Origin: Pyrinomonadaceae bacterium | Lineage (GTDB): Bacteria > Acidobacteriota > Blastocatellia > Pyrinomonadales > Pyrinomonadaceae | NCBI GenBank assembly: GCA_030841105.1 | Contig: JAVEDE010000027.1 | Coordinates: forward strand, 1-64,000 | Length of the DNA stretch: 64,000 bases | Direction of reading: 5' to 3' | In this document: in pieces, positions 57,281 through 64,000 of the stretch | Position numbering within the stretch: the stretch's first letter is position 1 | How the letters are laid out: each line of letters starts with the position of its first letter | Program-made: the position numbers and the translations under genes | The notes under the pieces: model-generated | Database searches by the model: none | The model's input: only the letters and a program-made list of their open reading frames with translations | Told to the model about the DNA's origin: nothing

Positions 57281-60105
57281 ACGATTCGGGTGCGTATGTT
57301 TTTCAGGAGAGTACGGATTTCTTCCGACGAGAGGTTTTCTACATCAACGCCGCGCAACTCGTCAAGCAGGCTCTGGTTCGCCGTGTCGAAGAGCGTCGCC
57401 TGCGCCGCCAGCGCGCGCCGACCGGCGCGTCTGGCCGCCTGACCGAGCGCGCCGCCGCTGTCGTTCTTCTCGTCCGGCGCAGCTTCCGCGGGCGCGCCGT
57501 CCGAATTTGAGAGCGCGGTTGTTTTGGCATGCTCGGCGAACACGTCGAGTTCGTAGCGTTCGAGGCGTTGCAGCACGTCGCGCGCGCGTGAGAGAACGGC
57601 CGGGGGCAGACCCGCGAGGCGCGCCACTTCGATGCCGTAAGACTTAGAGGCACGGCCGCGTTCGAGCTTGTAGAGGAAGATGACTTCGCCCTCGCGCTCG
57701 GCGACGCGGATGCGGTAGTTCTGCGCGCCGGGCAGTCGTTCGGCGAGTTCGGTGAGTTCGTGGTAGTGAGTGGCGAAAAGTGTCTTGGCCGCGTGGTCGG
57801 GCGAGTCGTGCAGGTGTTCGGCGACCGCCCACGCGATGGAGAGGCCGTCGAAGGTTGACGTGCCGCGTCCGATCTCGTCGAGCAGGATGAGCGAGCGCGG
57901 CGTGGCGTTGTGCAGGATGGCGGCCGTCTCCGTCATCTCGACCATGAAGGTCGAGCGTCCGCGCGAAAGGTCGTCGGACGCGCCGACGCGCGTCCAGATG
58001 CGGTCGAACAGCGGCAGGCGCGCGCGCTCGGCCGGGACGAACGAGCCGACCTGCGCGAGCAGCGCGATGAGCGCGACCTGCCGGAGAATGGTTGACTTGC
58101 CGCCCATGTTGGGGCCGGTGACGATGAGCAGACGATCCGTCGAATTGTTCATGTACAGATCGTTCGGGACGAAGGGTGTCTCGCTCGTCGCTTCGATGAC
58201 GGGGTGACGGCCGCCCACGATCTCGACCTCGTCGCCGTCGTGGAGCGTCGGCTTCTGGTAGCGTTGACGAACGGCCGTCGTGGCGAGCGCGGAGAGCACG
58301 TCGAGCATGGCGAGTGCGCGCGCCGTCGCTTGCAGACGCTTCGTCTCGACGGCGACGCGTGCGCGCACCTCTGCGAAGATGGTCGCTTCGAGTTCGCCTA
58401 TGCGCCCCTCCGCGCCCAGCACCTTCTGCTCCCACTGTTTGAGTTCGGGCGTGGTGAAGCGTTCGGCGTTGGCGAGCGTCTGCCGCCGCTCGTAATCGGC
58501 GGGCACGCGCGCGGCCTGACCTTTGGAGACCTCGATGAAGTAGCCGAAGACGTTGTTGAAACGGACGCGCAGCGAGTTGATGCCGGAGCGCGTGCGCTCG
58601 CGCGCTTCGAGGGCGGCGATCACACCTTTGGCGTCGCGGCTGATGGCGCGCAGTTCGTCGAGTTCGGCGGAGTAGCCCGCGCGGATCACGCCGCCGTCGG
58701 AGAGGTTGAGCGGCGGGTCGTCCGCGATGGCTTCGGCTATGCCAGCGCGCACGTCGCTCAACTCGTCGGAGTTCTCGCGCAAGACCTGTAGGAGCGACGA
58801 CTCCGAGTCCGATAACGTCTGGCGAATCGTCGGCACTTGTTCGAGCGAGCGTCGCAGGGCGGCGAGGTCGCGCGGCGTGGCGGTGTTCATGCTGATGCGC
58901 GCGATGAGTCGTTCGAGGTCGGCCACGTCTTTGAGGAGCGACTGCATGCGGTCGCGCTTCATGTGCGAGCCGTGGAAGTCTGCGACTGCGGCGAGCCGCG
59001 CTTCGATCTCGCCGCGACGCACGGACGGGCGCAGCAGCCACGCGCGCAAGAGGCGCGCGCCCATGCCCGTGACGGTCGAATCAATGACGCCGAACAGTGT
59101 GTGCGAACGTCCCGCGTTGTTCTGCGCTTCGACGAGTTCGAGATTACGCACGCTCACCGCGTCGAGCACGAGATGATCCTGCGACTCGAAATAGGTGATG
59201 TCGTTGACGTGCGCGGCGGCGTCGCGCTGCGTCTCGCGCGCGTAGCGCAGGCACGCGCCCGCGGCGGCCACGGCGTCAATCTTACCTTCCAGCCCGTAGC
59301 CTTCGAGCGTGTACGCGCCGAATTGTTCGAGCAGCAGTGAGGCGCACGAGACGGGTTCCCACAACCAATCGTCGAGCGGCGAGAGCGACATGCAACTGCC
59401 CCCGCCGAAGTTCGCCGTCTCGACCGCCGCGGGGCGCGCGAAGGGGACGACGTTTGTGACGTTTGTGACGTTTGTGTCCGTGCTATTCGAGAGCGGGAGC
59501 GGTTCTGTGTGCGCCGCGCCGCCCGCGTAAGAATTTTTGACGAGCGGCGCGAGCGAGGCGGGGAAGAGCAGTTCGCGCGGGCTGTAGGATTCGATGTCGG
59601 CGCGGATGCGCTGCCAAGCGTCCGCGCCGCGCGCCTCGGTGGTGCGAAATTCTCCGGTCGAGAGGTCGAGAAAGGCCGCGCCGTAAGAGTCGCCCGCGCC
59701 GCAGACGGCGGCGAGATAGACGCATTCGCGCGACTCGACAAGTTGCGGGTCAATCGCCGTCCCCGGCGTGATGACGCGCACGACTTCGCGCCGGACGAGT
59801 TTCTTAGTCTTCGACGCGTCCTCCGTCTGCTCGCAGATGGCGACGCGATAACCTTTGCGGATGAGGCGCGCGATGTAGCCCGAAACCGAGTGGTGCGGCA
59901 CGCCGCACATCGGGACGCCCGCGCCCGCGCCGCGCTCCTTGTGTCTGGCCGTGAGCGTGATTTCGAGTTCGCGCGCGCCGGTCACGGCGTCGTCGAAAAA
60001 GAGTTCGTAGAAGTCGCCGAGGCGGAAGAAGAGGAGCGTGCCGGGGTGCTGCTGTTTCAGTTCGTGATACTGACGCAGCATCGGGGTAAGTGTCGGTTCA
60101 GCCAT
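57277..60105 (-). CDS. mutS: DNA mismatch repair protein MutS
   Basis: Recognises mismatches and starts repair. The 942-aa ATPase starts MAEPTLTPMLRQYHELKQQH at 60105 (an ATG at 60159 adds a non-family leader). Domain I shows LGDFYELFFDDA with the intercalating Phe; the ATPase shows Walker A TGPNMGGKST, DEIGRGTSTFDG and FATHYHELTEL. The C-terminal part contains the dimerisation region and an acidic linker. MutL is not in the window. Confidence 0.97.
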   Translation of the reverse strand: MAEPTLTPMLRQYHELKQQHPGTLLFFRLGDFYELFFDDAVTGARELEITLTARHKERGAGAGVPMCGVPHHSVSGYIARLIRKGYRVAICEQTEDASKTKKLVRREVVRVITPGTAIDPQLVESRECVYLAAVCGAGDSYGAAFLDLSTGEFRTTEARGADAWQRIRADIESYSPRELLFPASLAPLVKNSYAGGAAHTEPLPLSNSTDTNVTNVTNVVPFARPAAVETANFGGGSCMSLSPLDDWLWEPVSCASLLLEQFGAYTLEGYGLEGKIDAVAAAGACLRYARETQRDAAAHVNDITYFESQDHLVLDAVSVRNLELVEAQNNAGRSHTLFGVIDSTVTGMGARLLRAWLLRPSVRRGEIEARLAAVADFHGSHMKRDRMQSLLKDVADLERLIARISMNTATPRDLAALRRSLEQVPTIRQTLSDSESSLLQVLRENSDELSDVRAGIAEAIADDPPLNLSDGGVIRAGYSAELDELRAISRDAKGVIAALEARERTRSGINSLRVRFNNVFGYFIEVSKGQAARVPADYERRQTLANAERFTTPELKQWEQKVLGAEGRIGELEATIFAEVRARVAVETKRLQATARALAMLDVLSALATTAVRQRYQKPTLHDGDEVEIVGGRHPVIEATSETPFVPNDLYMNNSTDRLLIVTGPNMGGKSTILRQVALIALLAQVGSFVPAERARLPLFDRIWTRVGASDDLSRGRSTFMVEMTETAAILHNATPRSLILLDEIGRGTSTFDGLSIAWAVAEHLHDSPDHAAKTLFATHYHELTELAERLPGAQNYRIRVAEREGEVIFLYKLERGRASKSYGIEVARLAGLPPAVLSRARDVLQRLERYELDVFAEHAKTTALSNSDGAPAEAAPDEKNDSGGALGQAARRAGRRALAAQATLFDTANQSLLDELRGVDVENLSSEEIRTLLKNIRTRIV

Positions 60106-60176
60106 GTTACATCCAGAGAGAGAGGAATCGCGCGCGAAGCGACTAGAGTATTGGATCAACGGACGGCGGGCAAGTG

Positions 60177-60263
60177 GGGACGAGGGATGCGGGCGGAGGG
60201 ATGGGAGATGAATGAGAAAACCACTCAGTCGAGTTGAGTGACTTCTTGTTCATCCCTCATCCC
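60177..60263. repeat. Heptad-type element (GAGGGATG type)
   Basis: Left units of the type GAGGGAT/GGGAGAT and right units CATCCCTCATCCCT are mutually complementary, giving a partial hairpin between mutS and the second Ser/Thr kinase gene. This is a fourth heptad family in the window. Confidence 0.65.
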
Positions 60264-62342
60264 TTAACGTATCACGCGGAGGTCGCGTTCGCTGATGATC
60301 TTCCAGCCGCGGTTGGTTTTTTGCCAGACGATTTCCTGCAAGACTTCGCCGCTTTGCGGGCGCGAGGCGTCGCCGCGACTGTAGGATTTGCGGAAGGTCG
60401 TGGTGGCCGTACTGCCGTCCTGTCCGAAGGTGATTTGCGGATCGCCGGTGCGACGGATAGACATGTTCGGCTCGCGAAAGAGTCGCGCCTTCTCGGCGCG
60501 CACTGCGGCGCGCGTGGTGTTTTGCGTGAGGTAAAAGGCCGACACGTTCGGCATGTAGAAGTTCGTCACCTGCGTCAGGTTGCGCGTGCTGTGCGCGACG
60601 AGCCAACTGTCAATGGCCGAACGCAGCGCGACGCGCTCTTTCTCCTCCGCGACGGCGGCATGCGGCGCGACCGACGGCTGCGGCGACGCGTTGGGCGTTG
60701 CAGAGGATGACGGGGCGGGCGTGGTCGTCGCTGTCGCCTGCGCGCTCGGAGTCGGAACGGGCGAGGGCGTGGCGTTTGTGTTAGCGATGGTCGCTGCGCC
60801 GTCGTTGGCCGGTCTGCTGCGCCAAGCGTAGAGCAATAGGCCGAGCAGGGCTGCGAGTGCGAGCGAGCCGATGATGAGCGCGAGTGGAAAAGGGCGTCGC
60901 GCGCCCGTCGAGTCGAATGAACGCGTAGGGGACGGGTTGACCACTGTCGCCACCTCGTCCGCCTCGTCCGATTGCGCCGCGCCGCCCGCACGCGACTCCG
61001 TGGACGTGGCGACGCTTTCGCCGGATGTATCGGACGTGACGGACGCGGCCGACGCAACGGATGCGGATTGCGGGAGCGACTCGACGGGCGCGACTGCTTC
61101 AATGGAGCGCGGCGCGGCATCCTCTTCGTCAAGTGAGAGCGGGTCGTCTTCTTGAAGCGACGAGCGATCATCAGACGAGGGATCGCCCGTAGTCGGCTCT
61201 CCGGCGCGGTCAGTGTGATTCTCGTCCGGGTGGAGGACGGTGGGCGAGGCCGCGCCCTCTAAAGGGAACGTCTGAAACTCGACGGGGGCTTCGCCCGTCT
61301 CCGCTGCGGCTTGCATCTGCGCGGTCGTGGCCGCCTGCTCGTCCGAAGGGATGTGCAGGACGAGCGGCACGTTGTCGTCCGGCTCGAGCGCGCGGCCGAT
61401 CTCTTGCAGTCTGGACGCGAACTCGGTGGCAGTTTGTGGTCGCGCGTCCGGCTCTTTGGCGAGCGACTCGGCGACGAGTTGGGCGAGCGCGGGCGGCGTG
61501 TCGGATCGGAGTTCGCGTATGTCGGGCGGCGTCTCGCGCACGTGCTTGAGGGCGATGGCAGTGGCCGAGGGCGCGTCGAACGGCGGGCGACCGGCGAGCA
61601 TCTCGAAGAGGATGACGGCGAGACTGTAGACATCGGAGCGCGCGTCTGAGTCGTGACCGGCGCACTGTTCGGGCGACATGTAACGAGGCGTGCCGATGAG
61701 TGCCCCGGCGGCCGTCAAAGGGTCGCCGCTCGTCGTCGTTTGTTCGAGTAGCCGCGCGATGCCGAAGTCCAGAACTTTAGCTTGCAGTTCGCCGCGGTGG
61801 TCGCGCGTGAGGACGATGTTTGAAGGCTTCAAATCGCGGTGGACGATCTCTGAGTGGTGCGCTGCCCCGATCCCTTCGCCCACCTGGCACGCAATCTCCA
61901 CCGCCCACTTGAGCGGCAGCGACCCTTCTGCGTTCAAGTACTCGCGCAACGTCTGCCCGTCGAGCAACTCCATGACGATGTAAGCCTCGCCGTCGGCGAG
62001 CGCGCCGTAGTCGTAGGTGTTGGCGACGTTCGGGTGATTGAGGCGGGCGGCGGCGCGCGCCTCGCGGCGGAAGCGTTCGAGCGCCTGCGGGTCGGAGACG
62101 GAATCGGGCAGGAGCATCTTGACGGCGACGGGGCGTTCGAGTTCGACGTGCGTGCCGGAATAGACCGCGCCCATGCCGCCGCGGCCGAGCAGCCGGTCGA
62201 GCCGGTACTTGTCTGCGATGAGGCGCGGACCGGGGCGCGCGTGCGTCAGACGCCCGTGCTCGGTCACTTCACAGACCGCCTCCGCGTCCTCGTAACAACG
62301 CCTGCATGTACGGCAGATATTCATCCGACCACAACACTCCAA
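60264..62342 (-). CDS. Ser/Thr protein kinase with N-terminal Cys cluster and extracytoplasmic NTF2-like domain
   Basis: The 692-aa kinase starts with a Cys-rich segment (CRTCRRCYEDAEAVC, about residues 10-24) that could bind zinc, then a kinase domain (about 47-315): glycine loop GRGGMGAVY, Lys75, catalytic Asp170 in HRDLKPSN and Asp192 in DFG. A long acidic Ser/Asp/Glu linker precedes one membrane helix (about 485-506). The last part (about 565-692) is NTF2/SnoaL-like, a likely ligand-binding domain outside the membrane. ATG 62324 is an alternative start. Confidence 0.9.
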   Translation of the reverse strand: MECCGRMNICRTCRRCYEDAEAVCEVTEHGRLTHARPGPRLIADKYRLDRLLGRGGMGAVYSGTHVELERPVAVKMLLPDSVSDPQALERFRREARAAARLNHPNVANTYDYGALADGEAYIVMELLDGQTLREYLNAEGSLPLKWAVEIACQVGEGIGAAHHSEIVHRDLKPSNIVLTRDHRGELQAKVLDFGIARLLEQTTTSGDPLTAAGALIGTPRYMSPEQCAGHDSDARSDVYSLAVILFEMLAGRPPFDAPSATAIALKHVRETPPDIRELRSDTPPALAQLVAESLAKEPDARPQTATEFASRLQEIGRALEPDDNVPLVLHIPSDEQAATTAQMQAAAETGEAPVEFQTFPLEGAASPTVLHPDENHTDRAGEPTTGDPSSDDRSSLQEDDPLSLDEEDAAPRSIEAVAPVESLPQSASVASAASVTSDTSGESVATSTESRAGGAAQSDEADEVATVVNPSPTRSFDSTGARRPFPLALIIGSLALAALLGLLLYAWRSRPANDGAATIANTNATPSPVPTPSAQATATTTPAPSSSATPNASPQPSVAPHAAVAEEKERVALRSAIDSWLVAHSTRNLTQVTNFYMPNVSAFYLTQNTTRAAVRAEKARLFREPNMSIRRTGDPQITFGQDGSTATTTFRKSYSRGDASRPQSGEVLQEIVWQKTNRGWKIISERDLRVIR

Positions 62343-62405
62343 ACGTTTGCGCTGGCAGCCTCTACTTGTTAAAGCGAAGTGTGAGGCGGGTTTCGTCCGC
62401 TGTCA

Positions 62406-63443
62406 TTAGCCGAAGAACAACTCGGCGACGTGATAAATCTCTTCACTCAGTTTCTTGATCTCGCGCACGGCCTCGTCGAGCGGGAAACTGACGACGCGCC
62501 GCCCGTGGAGCGCGGCCATGTGCCCCCATTCGCTCGCGGCCACCATGTCGTAAGCCTTGATGCCGAAGCGCGTGGCGAGCACGCGGTCGAAGGCGGTCGG
62601 AGAGCCGCCGCGCTGGACGTAGCCGAGTTGCGTGAAGCGCGTCTCGATGCCGGAGATGCGTTCGATCTCGCGCGCGACGAGCATGCCGATCCCGCCGAGC
62701 CGACCCTGCCGGTAAATCTCCCGGCTGTTCTCTTCGCTCAGGAAATTCTCTTCGGGCACGGGGCGCGCGTTCTCGGCCACGACGATGATCGAAAAGGCGT
62801 TGCCCTGATCGGCGCGGTGACGCAGGAAGTCGCAGACGCGCGAGAGGCGGAAAGGGTGTTCGGGGACGAGCACCACGTCCGCCCCGCCCGCGATGCCGCC
62901 GTAGGCCGCGATCCAGCCCGTGTGTCGCCCCATCACCTCGACGACCATCACGCGATGATGCGACTCCGCCGTCGAATGCAGACGGTCAATGGCATCCGTC
63001 ACGACGCTGACCGCCGTGTCGAACCCGAAGGTGAAGTCAGTGCCGCCGACGTCGTTGTCAATAGTTTTGGGGACGCCGACAATCGGGTATTTGTGCTCGC
63101 GCCACATGTCGCGCGCGGTGCGCAGCGTCCCGTCGCCCCCGACGACGATGAGCGCGCCGAGTTCGTGCTTCTCCCAGTTGAGGCGGATGCGTTCGAGGTG
63201 GCTCGCTTCGTCGAACGGGTTGGTGCGGGACGTGCCGAGAATCGTGCCGCCGCGCGGGAGAATGCCGGAGACGGAACTGCGCGTGAGCGGGACGATGTCG
63301 TCTTCGATGAGGCCGCGCCAGCCGTTCCTGACGCCGAAGACCTGCGCGTCTTCGACCAGTGCGCGACGCACGACAGCGCGAATAACTGCGTTGAGACCGG
63401 GGCAATCGCCGCCCGCGGTCAGAATCCCTATGCGCACACTCAT
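62406..63443 (-). CDS. pfkA: 6-phosphofructokinase, group III
   Basis: Phosphorylates fructose 6-phosphate in glycolysis. The 346 aa start at ATG 63443 (MSVRIGILTAGGDCPGLNAV); upstream in-frame codons overlap the tsaB leader region. The phosphoryl-donor site reads GGDGT (Gly105) and PKTIDND (Lys126). The Gly favours ATP, while Lys here is also found in PPi enzymes; this mix occurs in ATP-type group III PFKs such as that of Streptomyces. Final donor cannot be fixed by sequence alone. A divergent promoter region separates it from tsaB. Confidence 0.93.
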   Translation of the reverse strand: MSVRIGILTAGGDCPGLNAVIRAVVRRALVEDAQVFGVRNGWRGLIEDDIVPLTRSSVSGILPRGGTILGTSRTNPFDEASHLERIRLNWEKHELGALIVVGGDGTLRTARDMWREHKYPIVGVPKTIDNDVGGTDFTFGFDTAVSVVTDAIDRLHSTAESHHRVMVVEVMGRHTGWIAAYGGIAGGADVVLVPEHPFRLSRVCDFLRHRADQGNAFSIIVVAENARPVPEENFLSEENSREIYRQGRLGGIGMLVAREIERISGIETRFTQLGYVQRGGSPTAFDRVLATRFGIKAYDMVAASEWGHMAALHGRRVVSFPLDEAVREIKKLSEEIYHVAELFFG

Positions 63444-63485
63444 CAGTACAACCGAGTGGAAAAAGCTCTTCCCCGAGCCACCTGT

Positions 63486-63514
63486 TTGCTTGAATTTAAA
63501 GTCGCGCCTATAAT
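63486..63514 (+). promoter_or_regulatory. Sigma-70-type promoter of tsaB
   Basis: TTGCTT (63486-63491) and a perfect TATAAT (63509-63514) are separated by 17 bp. The start codon is at 63533, giving a short leader. Confidence 0.65.
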
Positions 63515-63532
63515 CGCGCGGCATACCAGCCG

Positions 63533-64000
63533 ATGTCAAACTTGAGAAGCGAAAGTGAGACCACACGCCCGCGAGACGCGCACGCCGATGCCGGCCTGAC
63601 GGCATCGCCCGACGCGCCGCTCATCCTGAGCCTCGACACGGCGACCGAAGTGAGGAGCGTCGCCGTCGTGCGCGGCGCGCGCGTGCTCGCCTGTACGCGC
63701 GGCCGCGTGTTGAGGGAAAACTCCGCGCGCGTATTGCACGACGTTGAAGAGGCGTTAACTGCCTCCGGCGTCAAACTCGCCGAAGTAGAACTCTTCGCGG
63801 CGGCGACCGGGCCGGGCAGTTTTACCGGCCTCAGGTCAGGACTCGCGACCGTCAAGGCTTTCGCCTCGACATTGAACCGGCGGGTGGTCGGCGTCCCCAC
63901 GCTCCACGCCATCGCTTACGCCTGCGGCGCGGCGGCGCGCGTGGTGGCCTGCCTGCCCGCGGGGCGCGGCGAACTGTTCGCGCAGTTGCTCTCGGTTGAC
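63533..64000 (+). CDS. tsaB: tRNA threonylcarbamoyladenosine biosynthesis protein TsaB (runs off the window)
   Basis: Partial gene: 156 codons from ATG 63533 to the right edge, no stop reached. LILSLDTATEVRSVAVV and the TGPGSFTGLRSGLATVKAFA signature identify the TsaB branch of the ASKHA fold. TsaB scaffolds TsaD and TsaE in the t6A synthesis complex. A 30-residue polar leader precedes the family start (LILSLDT). Together with tsaC at 53128 it places two t6A genes in one window, though 10 kb apart. Confidence 0.93.
   Translation, partial: MSNLRSESETTRPRDAHADAGLTASPDAPLILSLDTATEVRSVAVVRGARVLACTRGRVLRENSARVLHDVEEALTASGVKLAEVELFAAATGPGSFTGLRSGLATVKAFASTLNRRVVGVPTLHAIAYACGAAARVVACLPAGRGELFAQLLSVD

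Overview
This 64 kb window is high-GC, gene-dense bacterial chromosome with short intergenic gaps. I see no transposase, integrase, phage gene, CRISPR array, tRNA or rRNA. The gene content (PocR-GGDEF, an actinobacterial-like FHA/PBP/FtsW/PP2C/Ser-Thr-kinase cluster, group III phosphofructokinase, AmgK/MurU/NagZ, abundant TTG/GTG starts) and heptanucleotide-repeat hairpins between genes suggest an Acidobacteriota genome, probably class Blastocatellia. That placement is inference from recognised families, not a database result. The cell appears diderm: it has lipoproteins and a NagZ/AmgK/MurU-type peptidoglycan recycling set.

Layout. 1-3.3 kb: fabF and the two ETF subunits. 3.3-8.4 kb: a CusF-Sco copper lipoprotein, a small secreted peptide divergent from a TPR/AAA+ transcriptional regulator, and a single-domain receiver. 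8.4-14.2 kb: folD, coaE, and an oligopeptide ABC cassette with a binding protein and two ATPases but no permeases. 14.3-20.5 kb: a co-directional signalling operon holding a PocR-GAF-GGDEF diguanylate cyclase, a degenerate NTPase fused to an RsbW-like kinase, a STAS protein and a GAF-HD-GYP phosphodiesterase. 20.56-20.67 kb: a long nested palindrome. 20.7-30 kb (minus strand): FhaA-like protein, class B PBP, FtsW/RodA, PP2C phosphatase, Ser/Thr kinase, second FHA protein and a 7Fe ferredoxin. 30-42.5 kb: housekeeping genes (TrmH-family methylase, DAHP synthase, ArgS, sirtuin-LarC-FolE, MetG, TatD, YajQ, polyprenyl synthase). 42.5-51.3 kb: a HARE-HTH-like protein, an unknown small protein, MurU-AmgK, AsnS, LOG protein, AIM24-like protein, arginase and Ddl. 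51.4-64 kb: two unknown proteins, the TsaC/Sua5 domain, a second solute-binding lipoprotein with NagZ, a secreted unknown, MutS, a second Ser/Thr kinase, PFK, and the start of TsaB at the right edge.

How the genes work together. Cell-wall growth and its control (PBP/FtsW/FHA/kinase/phosphatase), wall recycling (NagZ, AmgK, MurU), precursor supply (Ddl) and lipid-carrier supply (polyprenyl synthase) are all present. c-di-GMP synthesis, breakdown and a likely receptor (YajQ) occur together with a partner-switching kinase and STAS pair. The t6A genes tsaC and tsaB both occur.

The most novel-looking candidates are: (1) the divergent pair of a signal-peptide-bearing 78-aa protein and a TPR-AAA+ regulator with a degenerate GAFTGA loop, which resembles RRNPP peptide sensing in layout; (2) the c-di-GMP/partner-switch operon with its fused NTPase-kinase; (3) the family of heptad-repeat hairpins between genes.
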